DNA of 21,412 bases from DASZJY01 sp036260255 (GCA_036260255.1 DATAAF010000031.1:1-21412); one strand, 5' to 3'. Shown: positions 6,981 through 14,060, counted from the stretch's first letter. The notes: generated by a model not told the origin, from the letters alone. Numbers and translations are program-made.

Positions 6981-7805
6981 ATGGACGCTCCGTACCAGGC
7001 CGCACCCGACGTGCACGTGCTGCCGACCAGCCTGCCCCTGCCGGGGGTGGGCGTCCTCCCAGTCAACGCCTACGTCCTGCACTCCGAGGAGCCGGTGCTG
7101 GTCGACGGCGGCATCGGCGCCGACACCGATCAGTTCGTCGACGCCCTCGCCTCGGTCATCGACCCCCGCGAGCTGCGATGGGTCTGGCTGACCCACGACG
7201 ACGCCGACCACACGGGGAGCATCCAGCGCGTGCTCGGGCTGGCGCCCCGCGCCCGCCTCGTCACGCACGCCTTCGCCGCCCTGCGCATGTCGTCGTGGTG
7301 CCCGGTGCCGCTCGACCGGGTGCACGCCATCCGGGCCGGCGACCGGCTGTCGGTCGGCGACAGGACGCTGAGGGCCGTGCCTCCGCCCCTGTACGACAAC
7401 CCGATGTCGACCGGGCTGTTCGACGAGGCGACCGGCTCGTTCTTCTCGGTGGACTCGTTCGGCGCCCTGCTGCCCCAGGCGGTCGAGGACGCCGCCGAGG
7501 TGCCCCATGACGCGCTGGCAGGCGGGATGCTGGCGTGGGCCACCTTCGACTCGCCGTGGGCGCACCTGACGGACCGCCAGCAGTACGGGCGGGTGCTCGA
7601 GGGGGTGCGGCGCCTACAGCCGAGCCGCATCTTCTCCTCCCACCTGCCGGCCGCCAACGGGACGTCGCTCGACCGGTTCCTCCAGGTGCTCGAGTCGGTG
7701 CCCGATGCCGAGCCGGCCGTGGCCCCCGACCACGAGCAGTTCGGCCACATGGTCGCGGCCATGCTGGCGGCGCAGCCCGACCTCCAGCCGGTGGCTGCGA
7801 CGTAA
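6981..7805 (+). CDS. MBL-fold protein resembling the flavodiiron ODP domain
   Basis: A 274-residue metallo-beta-lactamase-fold protein, cytoplasmic. The metal motif reads THDDADHTG (His72, Asp74, Asp76, His77). The usual second His of HxHxDH is Asp, closer to the HxExD of flavodiiron proteins. Later landmarks also follow the flavodiiron oxygen-reducing domain: an LYDNP segment where those enzymes have LHWP, FFSVDSFG (Asp158) where they have the bridging Asp, and SSHLPA (His221) for the last His. The spacings 66, 20 and 63 residues nearly equal those of known flavodiiron ligands. The middle ligand would be Tyr138 instead of His, so the metal site is altered. No flavodoxin domain follows. Substrate unknown; oxygen or NO chemistry is possible but unproven. 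Confidence 0.85.
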   Translation: MDAPYQAAPDVHVLPTSLPLPGVGVLPVNAYVLHSEEPVLVDGGIGADTDQFVDALASVIDPRELRWVWLTHDDADHTGSIQRVLGLAPRARLVTHAFAALRMSSWCPVPLDRVHAIRAGDRLSVGDRTLRAVPPPLYDNPMSTGLFDEATGSFFSVDSFGALLPQAVEDAAEVPHDALAGGMLAWATFDSPWAHLTDRQQYGRVLEGVRRLQPSRIFSSHLPAANGTSLDRFLQVLESVPDAEPAVAPDHEQFGHMVAAMLAAQPDLQPVAAT

Positions 7806-7819
7806 CCCGTCGTATTCCT

Positions 7820-7867
7820 GTCGCCGCCGGGCCCCATGGCGCCGCCGTCAGCGGTCCCGGCGGCGAC
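7820..7867. terminator. Long bidirectional hairpin between convergent genes
   Basis: Perfect 12-bp arms GTCGCCGCCGGG (7820-7831) and CCCGGCGGCGAC (7856-7867) flank a 24-nt interior that can form a smaller CCGC/GCGG hairpin. It lies across the convergent ends of the MBL gene and the Ig-like gene. The right arm also encodes the arginine-rich tail of the latter, so part of the symmetry could be coincidental. Confidence 0.5.
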
Positions 7868-8780
7868 GACGGACGGCGAGGGCGATCAGCGGGAGCGCAC
7901 CGGCCAGCGTGAGCACCGCCAGCACCGGCCCGAGACCCGTCCTCGGTCGCTCGTCGCCGGCCCGCTCCGCCGCCGCCAGTCCTACCTCGGCGGCGGCGTC
8001 GAGAGGCGCGGCCGGGGGCCGATCGCCCGCCGGCCCGGGCGTCCGCCTGGCGGCGGTCGGCGAGGAGGCCGGGAGCACGTCGACCAGCCGGTCGTCGTAG
8101 GCGAACCGCACCCGGTCGTCGCCCGCGAAGCACCGCGCCGTCACCGCGATGGTCGCGTCCGGTTGCACGTACCCCGCCTTGAAGACGAAGCGCACGCTCC
8201 ACTCCCCGGCCGCGTTCGGGCTCCCGACCTGGGCGCCCTCCAGCTCGGACCCGTTCTGGGTGACCGCGGCGATGGCGGTCCCGGGCGGCGTGCAGCCCCG
8301 ACCGTGGACGGTCGCACTACCCCCGAGAACCACGGACGCCGGCGTGACGGTGAGGCGCCGCACGTCGGCGGGCGGCGCGGCGACGATCGTGAAGCGGTTG
8401 TCCCGGTAGAGGTTCGGGGTCCCCCGCTCGAAGGTGCAGATGGCACCGATCAGGTACTCGCCGGCGGGTGCGTCGGCGGGGACGGGCAGCGTGGAGGCCC
8501 ACTCGCCGGTGCTGCGGACCCGTATGGCGGCGGTGGCGAGCGAGGTCTGGCTCCCCGCCCGGGTGAGCGAGACATGGCCGCCCTCGGCGCCCGTGCAGCC
8601 GCCGCCGGACGCCGTCACGGCGGTCCCCGGCGGGCCCGAGCGAGGCGAGCTGGTGAACGCCGGGAAGTCGTCCCCGCCGGGCTGGCCCGCCGAGGCGGGC
8701 CCCGCCAGGCCGGCGGCACCGCCGGTCGTCGCCGTCATGACCGCCAGACACAGCACCCACCGAGGACTCTTCCGTGCCAT
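7848..8780 (-). CDS. Secreted, membrane-anchored Ig-like surface protein
   Basis: A 310-residue protein with a cleavable signal peptide (basic start, hydrophobic core, GPASA just before residue 32). Two beta-sandwich repeats follow, about residues 38-133 and 140-232. Each opens with an S/TP..G.....VxG.GC pattern: PRSGPPGTAVTASGGGC in the first, PASVVLGGSATVHGRGC in the second. Each repeat has a second cysteine (AICTF, ARCFA), which predicts one disulfide per domain. A Pro/Ala-rich stalk leads to one transmembrane helix (about 284-302) and a cytoplasmic RRRRRDR tail. It has no sortase motif, so anchoring is by the helix. AGGAG precedes ATG 8780 at good spacing, and a consensus promoter lies upstream. 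Likely an adhesion or cell-surface display protein; ligand unknown. Confidence 0.75.
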   Translation of the reverse strand: MARKSPRWVLCLAVMTATTGGAAGLAGPASAGQPGGDDFPAFTSSPRSGPPGTAVTASGGGCTGAEGGHVSLTRAGSQTSLATAAIRVRSTGEWASTLPVPADAPAGEYLIGAICTFERGTPNLYRDNRFTIVAAPPADVRRLTVTPASVVLGGSATVHGRGCTPPGTAIAAVTQNGSELEGAQVGSPNAAGEWSVRFVFKAGYVQPDATIAVTARCFAGDDRVRFAYDDRLVDVLPASSPTAARRTPGPAGDRPPAAPLDAAAEVGLAAAERAGDERPRTGLGPVLAVLTLAGALPLIALAVRRRRRDR

Positions 8781-8820
8781 CCCTCGCTCCTGCCAGTCTC
8801 GACAGCGCTTGGCTCACTGT

Positions 8821-8849
8821 CTAGACCTCAAGGTACGCTGGGCTAGACC
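8821..8849. repeat. CTAGACC direct repeat flanking a -10 box
   Basis: CTAGACC occurs at 8821-8827 and 8843-8849, a 22-bp period (about two helical turns). The copies sit on either side of the -10 hexamer of the Ig-like gene's promoter. The first also forms the TCTAGA palindrome at 8820-8825. The layout suits a regulator's operator, but this is inference. Confidence 0.4.
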
Positions 8850-8858
8850 CCTTGTCAA
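8830..8858 (-). promoter_or_regulatory. Consensus housekeeping-type promoter of the Ig-like gene
   Basis: Read on the minus strand: TTGACA (8858-8853), an exact 17-nt spacer, then TACCTT (8835-8830), fitting TANNNT. Transcription would start near 8823, giving a leader of about 40 nt that carries the AGGAG ribosome-binding site. This is the best -35/-10 pair in the window. Confidence 0.75.
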
Positions 8859-8895
8859 TACCTCGAGTTCGAAGGATTGCCGCCGGGGCTCCCTG

Positions 8896-10197
8896 CTAGG
8901 GCGAGGTCCTGGTGAATTGCGTCGTCGTCGCGAACCGAGCGATGTCGGTGCCCAGGGCGGCGCCGTCCTGGGCCGACGACCGGAAGTGGACACCGCCCAG
9001 GATGCGAGCCTCGACGACGTCTGTCACCGCCTCTGACAGCCGGTCGAAGGTGCGGACCTCGCCCGTGATCACGCTGTCGACCGTGATGGCCACCTCTTCG
9101 GTGCCGAAGAACTGGGCGATGGCGGTTGCCACCGCCGTGCTGTGGCAGTTGTGGGCGGCCGGGTACTCGGGATGGTTGGGCGTCCCGAGCACCGGCGTCC
9201 ACGACGGGTTCGCTTGGGTCGCGTCGTTGCCGTCGGTGTCGGCCCGACGGATGGCGTGGACCGGTCGCCAGAACAGGTGGTGGTACTTGGCGTGGAAGCA
9301 ACCGATCATGGCGTCGGCACCGGAGGCATGGGCCATGACGAGGAGCCGGGCCGCCTCCAGGCGACTCAGGTCGCGGTCGTCGATCACCCGGAACAGCGTG
9401 CGGTTCCACAGCGGGATGCCGTGATCCGCCCACACACGGACAGTCGCTCGCTCCATAGGCGTGTGCGTCGGCGGGGTGCCGCCCCGAGCCGCCACCTCGT
9501 TGACGTCGCGTGCATAGCGGTCGCTGGTCAGCTCCGGTGGTCCTGGTGGCCTGAAGAGATCCGCGCGCGGCAACGTGAGCGGCGTGATGCCGCCGATGTT
9601 GGTCCCGACTGGCGGGAACGGAGCAGTGGGCTCGTAGACGCCGGGCCCGGGTGGCGCCTGGATGTACGGGACGACGTCGTCCCGACCGTCGTCGGCCCGA
9701 AGGGCGAGGATGCCGGCGGCGACCTCTTCTCCCACCGCGACGCCACCGGTCCTGGCGTCGTCGTCAGGGAGCCGGCTGAGGTACGCCGCGTAGTTGGCGT
9801 CGAGCGTCGACCGCTGGGCGGGCAAGAGGCCGACGAGCACCCGGTGGGCGGCGGCGGCAGTGGCCGCCTCGGCCGACGCTCCCGTCGGGACCGTCGGCCG
9901 TATGGCGTACGGCCGGGCCCCGCCCTCGATGGCGACGACCGTGTCGTACACCGCCGCGTGCACGATGCCCATGAGCACGGCGGCCTCGGGCGGCGACTTC
10001 CCGGCGCCCCCGACGATGGCTCGTTGCGCCTCGGTGCTCCATTCGATGACCGCTTGGGGCGACGTTGGCGCGTCCGGCGCCGGCTCGGCGGTTGCCACGC
10101 CGGGCCCGACAAGGGCGGCGGCGATCACCAGCATGCCCACGCTCCTCGTCCCCCGAGAGTGGGGCCGCCCGTCCCTGGGCCTGAGAACGTTCATCAT
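8896..10197 (-). CDS. Secreted vanadium-dependent haloperoxidase-family protein
   Basis: A 433-residue exported protein of the vanadium haloperoxidase/PAP2 superfamily. The signal peptide ends near ATA-EP (about residue 38). Vanadate-pocket motifs are in order: Lys304 and Arg311 in KYHHLFWRP (Kx6RP), His349 in HPEYPAAHNCHS, and Arg398 with His404 in ARILGGVHF. His404 would be the covalent vanadate ligand and His349 the acid-base residue. The standard PSGH is PAAH here, so the serine and glycine are both alanine. The frame opens at GTG 10212, but AAGGAG at 10209-10204 sits 6 nt before ATG 10197, so 10197 is chosen (10194 is an alternative). That ribosome-binding site overlaps the upstream protease's TGA, which predicts translational coupling. 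It could be a haloperoxidase or a phosphatase. Confidence 0.82.
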   Translation of the reverse strand: MMNVLRPRDGRPHSRGTRSVGMLVIAAALVGPGVATAEPAPDAPTSPQAVIEWSTEAQRAIVGGAGKSPPEAAVLMGIVHAAVYDTVVAIEGGARPYAIRPTVPTGASAEAATAAAAHRVLVGLLPAQRSTLDANYAAYLSRLPDDDARTGGVAVGEEVAAGILALRADDGRDDVVPYIQAPPGPGVYEPTAPFPPVGTNIGGITPLTLPRADLFRPPGPPELTSDRYARDVNEVAARGGTPPTHTPMERATVRVWADHGIPLWNRTLFRVIDDRDLSRLEAARLLVMAHASGADAMIGCFHAKYHHLFWRPVHAIRRADTDGNDATQANPSWTPVLGTPNHPEYPAAHNCHSTAVATAIAQFFGTEEVAITVDSVITGEVRTFDRLSEAVTDVVEARILGGVHFRSSAQDGAALGTDIARFATTTQFTRTSP

Positions 10198-10203
10198 CGT
10201 CAT

Positions 10204-10209
10204 CTCCTT
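10204..10209 (-). promoter_or_regulatory. Ribosome-binding site overlapping the protease stop
   Basis: On the minus strand, TGAAGGAG joins the protease stop TGA (10211-10209) to the AAGGAG Shine-Dalgarno of the haloperoxidase gene. Ribosomes finishing the protease would be placed to start the next gene. Confidence 0.65.
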
Positions 10210-10982
10210 CACGGAAGCGTCACGTAGCGGGCGAGGAACTGTCGGGCCGTCTCGGTGTCGAGGCGATAGGTCACGTTGGTGGCTTTGCAGTAGGTCTCGC
10301 CGGTCGACGTGAGGCCGGCGATGATCCTGGTCTCTCCTGGGCCGGCGCCGAGGAAGTTGGGCCCGCCGGAGTCGCCGTTGCAGGTGCCGCCGTCATCGAG
10401 CGCCGGGTTCTGTGAGAGGTGGAGCTGATCGGGCGCCAGCGCGTTGAAGGACCCGACGGCGTAGTGCCGAACCTGTCCCCGGATCGGCGTCTGACCCCCC
10501 GGCCCGGTGGTGAACCCCAAGAAGCCGTAGCCGACGGACGTGAACTGGGTGGACTGGTCGAGCGACCCGTCCGCCTTCATCCGGTCGAGGAGGCCCAGCG
10601 ACGGCAGCTCGGGGAGCGGTGTCGAGTCGTCGACCCCGGGAACGGGGGTGTCGAGGACGATCACGGCGACGTCGTTCTTGAACTCGTGCGCCGGGTCGTA
10701 GTCCGGGTGCGCGTAGAACCACCCCGGATGCTGCGGAGACGTCTCCGCGTTGAAGACCTCGTCGAAGCTGACGCTGCGCCTGGTTCCGTGCCTGCCGCAG
10801 TGCGCCGCGGTCACGAAGACGGTCGGGGAGACGAGGCTCCCGCTGCAGTTGACGATCGTCTCGTTTCGCGGCGTGAAGAAGAGGACCGTCCCGCCGACGT
10901 AGGGGTGGCGGCCTTCGTCGGGCTGGCCGCCGGTGATGGCACCACTCGGCGCGGCAATTCGCCAGCAAGAGCGTGCACGCAC
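10209..10982 (-). CDS. Trypsin-like serine protease (S1), signal peptide out of frame
   Basis: A chymotrypsin-fold protease. Numbered from GTG 10982 (257 residues), the triad is His61 in TAAHC, Asp104 in KNDVAV and Ser205 in GTCNGDSGGP. Cys46 and Cys62 bracket the His loop as usual. The residue six before the catalytic Ser (S1-pocket position 189) is Gly199, not Asp, so trypsin-like Arg/Lys preference is unlikely. The GTG has no ribosome-binding site and this frame lacks a signal peptide. A perfect one (MRRSVLLALGGACTLLLA) starts at ATG 11013 in another frame behind a GGGAGGG site. Removing one base near 10959-10962 would join them into a secreted protein. Thus the gene is frameshifted, mis-sequenced or subject to programmed slippage. 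It precedes the haloperoxidase and follows the small 54-residue gene. Confidence 0.82.
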   Translation of the reverse strand: MRARSCWRIAAPSGAITGGQPDEGRHPYVGGTVLFFTPRNETIVNCSGSLVSPTVFVTAAHCGRHGTRRSVSFDEVFNAETSPQHPGWFYAHPDYDPAHEFKNDVAVIVLDTPVPGVDDSTPLPELPSLGLLDRMKADGSLDQSTQFTSVGYGFLGFTTGPGGQTPIRGQVRHYAVGSFNALAPDQLHLSQNPALDDGGTCNGDSGGPNFLGAGPGETRIIAGLTSTGETYCKATNVTYRLDTETARQFLARYVTLP

Positions 10983-11013
10983 CGCCGAGGGCGAGCAGCA
11001 CTGATCGTCGCAT
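10956..11013 (-). other. Displaced signal peptide of the S1 protease
   Basis: ATG 11013, behind a purine-rich GGGAGGG, starts MRRSVLLALGGACTLLLA, a textbook signal peptide (two Arg, a hydrophobic core, Ala at the end). After about residue 18 this frame degenerates into an Arg/Pro-rich shadow, while the protease sequence (IAAPSGAITGG) continues in the frame one base away. The true 5' end of the protease gene is therefore very probably here. Confidence 0.72.
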
Positions 11014-11053
11014 GATCCCTCCCTGGGAGTCGCTCAGGTCGCGGTCGACGCGG

Positions 11054-11218
11054 TCATGCCGCGTCCGGGTGCTCGAGAAGGCTCAGCAGCTCGAGCCAGC
11101 TGGAGAACGTCTGCCGCCCTCGCCCTTCCCTCTCCACCCAGCCGCTCACCCCGTCGAAGGAATGAGCGATCTGGACCGTGTAACGGATGGAGCGCTGGCT
11201 GCCATCGTCTCCAAGCAC
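11054..11218 (-). CDS. Small protein, 54 residues, between LAL regulator and protease
   Basis: A GTG-initiated frame (11218) ending at TGA 11054-11056 on the minus strand. The core RYTVQIAHSFDGVSGWVE followed by GRQTFSSWLELLSLLE has a strand-strand-helix look, with a GWVE turn and an amphipathic terminal helix. That differs from the arginine/proline shadows in other frames. It resembles short uncharacterised actinobacterial proteins of the form strand - G/W-rich turn - [FY]xSxxELLxxL that I recall near LAL-type regulators; this recall is not verified. A TACGGT hexamer lies 6 nt before the GTG, and there is no Shine-Dalgarno, consistent with a leaderless mRNA. The frame stays open upstream to the LuxR stop without another start codon. 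The protease signal peptide follows after 40 bp. Confidence 0.55.
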   Translation of the reverse strand: MLGDDGSQRSIRYTVQIAHSFDGVSGWVEREGRGRQTFSSWLELLSLLEHPDAA

Positions 11219-11230
11219 GCGCGGACCGTA
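11219..11230 (-). promoter_or_regulatory. Leaderless-type -10 before the small gene
   Basis: TACGGT on the minus strand (11230-11225), then 6 nt, then GTG 11218. The match to TANNNT and the spacing equal those of several other genes here. No clear -35. If real, the small gene, protease and haloperoxidase form a unit separable from the LAL gene. Confidence 0.4.
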
Positions 11231-11263
11231 CGGGCGAGAGGTCGTCGTCGCCTCAGGGGAGAT

Positions 11264-11285
11264 CCCTGGTTTCTCGGTCCCAGGG
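11264..11285 (-). terminator. Weak hairpin after the LAL regulator
   Basis: CCCTGG / CCAGGG (11264-11269 and 11280-11285) with a 10-nt loop, 15 nt past the regulator's stop. The stem is short and without U tract, so termination is uncertain. Confidence 0.25.
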
Positions 11286-11299
11286 TGCGACCGGCCCCC

Positions 11300-14020
11300 C
11301 TAGGAGCCCCCGGCCACCAGCCGCTCGCGTACCTCACGGCGACGGCTGACGCCGAGCTTGGCGAAGACGTGGGACAGGTGGTACTCGACCGTCTTCTGGC
11401 TCACCATCAGCGCCTCCGAGACCTCCCGGTTCGTCCGCCCTTCGGCCACCAGCTGGGCGACGGCGAGCTCCTGCGGCGTGAGACGGACGGCCGCCGACGA
11501 GTTGCGGGGGCGCGGTCGGAGCCCGCAGGCAGCCAGTTCGCGCTCGGCGCGCTCGAGGAACGGCCGGGCACCCAGCTCGGCGTAGGCCTCCCGGGCGGCG
11601 TCGAGGCGGCCGGCGGCGGAGCGGCGCTCGCCGAGGCGGCGGAGAAAGCGTCCGTGTGCATCCTCCAGAAGGGCACGCTCGAACGGCGCGGGGATGCTCT
11701 CGAGGAGGGCGAACCCGGCCGCGAACGCCTTCCGGGCGCGGGCGTCGTTCGAGCGGGCCGCCTCCAGGTTGGCTCGCACGCGCGCCGCGTTGGCCCGTGC
11801 CAGCCGCCTGCGAGGTCGCGCCGCCAGCTTGTCTTCGAGAGCCGCCAACGCCCTCGTCGCCTCGTCCAGCCGCGACACCGCGACGAGCGCCTCGGGATGG
11901 AGCTCGCGCCATGCGAACACCGCAGGCTCGTCGACCACTTCCCGGCCCGGCATCGACAGCAGCCGCTCGGTGGCGGCGAGGGCCCGCTCGTGGTCCTGGC
12001 GGCAGAACGCCAGGCGGACCTCGGCATCGTCGGCATGGGCGATGCTGATCGTGTCGCCGACGTCGGCGGCGGCGACCTTGGCGGCGCGCACATGCTCCTC
12101 CGCCGCCTCCCACGCGCCCCGGGCCGACAGCGGCCACGAGGCGGTGGCGTGGAGCATCGGCAGCAGCCACGCCTGCCCGCTGTCCGCCGCCAGCGCCACC
12201 GCCAGCTCGGCATGGCGGACGCTGTCCGCCCACTTCCCCCGCACGTACTCCACCTGGGCGAGGTGGCCCAGCGCCATCAGCCCGGTGCGCGACCCCAGAG
12301 CCCGCTGACTGGCCTCGAGCACCGCCGAGAGATCGGCGTGCGACTGGTCGAGCTCGGCGATCCACGAGCGCACGATCCCCCGGGCCAGCATCCCCGCCTG
12401 GTCACAAGGGGTGGGGCTGGAGGGGTCCTCGGGCAGCGACTCGACCAGCGGTAGCGCCTCACCCGGCTTCCCCGTCAGCGCGAGGGAGACGACGAGCGTC
12501 GTCAACGCCGATGAACCCGTGGACGAGTCGGGAGCGGCGTCGACCGCCCGCCGGGCCCAGGCGATGGCGTCCTCGGGTCGGACCTGCAAGGCGCACAGCT
12601 CGGCCAGCTGCTCGGCGGCAAGCGAACGCAGCTCCGCCTCGCGCACCGGATCGCCGTCGCTCCACGCGCCCTGCAGGAGCCGCTCGGCTTCGTGCTGGCG
12701 CCCGCTCAGGAGGGCGAGGTGGCCCAGCACGTACCCCCGCCGAGCGGTGTCCGCGGTATCCCGCAGGGCGTCGCCCAGAGCGCTCGCCTCGGCCACCTCG
12801 CCGGCGGTCAGCAGGAGCTCCACGCCCTCGAGGAGGTGCTCGTCGCCCGAGCGACGGTGCGCCTCCAGGCGGGCGGCGGCGAGAAGCCAGCGGCCCGCCG
12901 CCGCCGGACGCCCCTGCGTACGTTCTCGACGGGCGGCACCGACCAGCTCGGCGGCAAGTGCAGGGTCGGGCAAGAGCGCGGCGGCAGCCCGATGGCGCAG
13001 CGACAGAGGTCCCCGGACGAGCTCTCCGGCGCGGGTGTGATAGGCCGAGCGCGCCGCCCGGCTCAGGCCGTCGTAGACGGCCGCCCGGACCATCGAGTGG
13101 GGGAAGGCGACGACGAGGGAGGTGGGGGTCTCGCGGACGTCGAGCAGGTTCCCGGCAACCGCTTCGTCGAGCGCACCGGCCGGCTCGACGATGCCGGCGA
13201 CCCGGCACACCAGCCCGAGGTCGGCCTGGAGCCCGAGCACCGAGGCGGCTTCGACGAGCGTTCGGGCGTCACGTGAGCACGCCGCCAGGCGCGACAGCAC
13301 GAGCAGGGCGAAGGACCGCGGCGCGGGGAGCGGCACCTCGACCCGGCTGAGAGCCTCCGGTGGGAGCTCCTCCAAGAGGGCGCGGGCGTGGAGGGGGTTG
13401 CCCCCGCTGTGGTCCCGGAGGCGCTGGAGCGCCCGTCGGGGAAGCGGGCCGGCGCCCAGGCAGATGCCCAGCTGTCCCAGCTCGTCAACCGAGAGGCCGT
13501 CGAGACGGAGCACCGTCCCTCTCTCCTGAGCGAGACGACGTAGCCCGTCGGGAAGGGCAGTCGCCGCGTTCCTCGCCGCCACCACCCCCAGGACAGGGTC
13601 GGCGTTGAGACGGCGCAGAGCGAAGCTCAGGGCCTGGAGCGACGCGCGGTCGGCCCACTGGGCGTCGTCCACCACGACGATCACCGGGCCACGGGTCTCC
13701 AGCTCCTCGACGAGGCGAAGGAGCCGGCCACCGACCAGCAGGGGGTCCTGGCCGAAGACCTCCTCGGTGGACGGCCGGGTTCCGGCAGAGGCGAGCAACT
13801 GGCCCGCCACCCCGCACGGCAGCTCCGCCTCGGCCTGGTCGCCGCTGGCGTGCACCACCGAGAAGCCCTGGGTGTGGGCCAGCACCTCTCTCAGGAGCGC
13901 CGACTTGCCGATGCCCTCGCCGCCCTCGAGGACGACGACTCGTGGCTCGCCCTTCCGCACCGAGTGCAGTTGAGCCTCGAGCTCCCGGAGCTCGAGCTCG
14001 CGACCAACGAAGTCGTCCAC
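11300..14020 (-). CDS. LAL-type LuxR family transcriptional regulator
   Basis: A 906-residue large ATP-binding LuxR (LAL) regulator. The N-terminus starts with VGRELELRELE. Walker A is GGEGIGKS (33-40) and Walker B is VIVVVDD (113-119, followed by AQWAD), forming the STAND/AAA ATPase. A winged-helix-like region and a long TPR-like helical array (about 350-840) follow. The C-terminal 60 residues (847-906) are a LuxR/GerE helix-turn-helix: LTPQELAVAQLVAEG, NREVSEAL, SQKTVEYHLSHVFAKLG. Such proteins bind ATP, sense inducers through the repeat array and activate nearby operons. The start is GTG 14020; no ribosome-binding site lies at normal distance, though GGAGG stands 17 nt upstream. A 7-bp inverted repeat encloses a TATGCT -10 candidate. 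Its likely targets are the small gene, protease, haloperoxidase and perhaps the Ig-like gene. Confidence 0.93.
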   Translation of the reverse strand: MDDFVGRELELRELEAQLHSVRKGEPRVVVLEGGEGIGKSALLREVLAHTQGFSVVHASGDQAEAELPCGVAGQLLASAGTRPSTEEVFGQDPLLVGGRLLRLVEELETRGPVIVVVDDAQWADRASLQALSFALRRLNADPVLGVVAARNAATALPDGLRRLAQERGTVLRLDGLSVDELGQLGICLGAGPLPRRALQRLRDHSGGNPLHARALLEELPPEALSRVEVPLPAPRSFALLVLSRLAACSRDARTLVEAASVLGLQADLGLVCRVAGIVEPAGALDEAVAGNLLDVRETPTSLVVAFPHSMVRAAVYDGLSRAARSAYHTRAGELVRGPLSLRHRAAAALLPDPALAAELVGAARRERTQGRPAAAGRWLLAAARLEAHRRSGDEHLLEGVELLLTAGEVAEASALGDALRDTADTARRGYVLGHLALLSGRQHEAERLLQGAWSDGDPVREAELRSLAAEQLAELCALQVRPEDAIAWARRAVDAAPDSSTGSSALTTLVVSLALTGKPGEALPLVESLPEDPSSPTPCDQAGMLARGIVRSWIAELDQSHADLSAVLEASQRALGSRTGLMALGHLAQVEYVRGKWADSVRHAELAVALAADSGQAWLLPMLHATASWPLSARGAWEAAEEHVRAAKVAAADVGDTISIAHADDAEVRLAFCRQDHERALAATERLLSMPGREVVDEPAVFAWRELHPEALVAVSRLDEATRALAALEDKLAARPRRRLARANAARVRANLEAARSNDARARKAFAAGFALLESIPAPFERALLEDAHGRFLRRLGERRSAAGRLDAAREAYAELGARPFLERAERELAACGLRPRPRNSSAAVRLTPQELAVAQLVAEGRTNREVSEALMVSQKTVEYHLSHVFAKLGVSRRREVRERLVAGGS

Positions 14021-14040
14021 GCCCGCCCGCCGTCTCGCCT

Positions 14041-14060
14041 CCGGGGGAGCATACCCCCGG
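14041..14060 (-). promoter_or_regulatory. Inverted repeat enclosing the LAL -10 box, or AKR terminator
   Basis: Perfect 7-bp arms CCGGGGG (14041-14047) and CCCCCGG (14054-14060) surround a hexamer reading TATGCT on the minus strand. The hexamer fits TANNNT and is placed to start transcription about 20 nt before the regulator's GTG. The same element is an ideal hairpin 11 nt after the aldo/keto reductase stop. It may be an operator on the -10, a terminator, or both. Confidence 0.5.

Noticed and set aside
11146..11337. A 63-residue minus-strand frame across the end of the LAL gene
   Set aside because: It overlaps the regulator's helix-turn-helix codons and is Arg/Ser/Pro-rich; the neighbouring 54-residue GTG frame is more protein-like.
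10973..12454. A 493-residue plus-strand frame antisense to the LAL regulator
   Set aside because: Arises from high-GC codon bias on the opposite strand; composition is Arg/Gly/Pro-rich with no recognisable domain, and the LAL frame is unmistakable.
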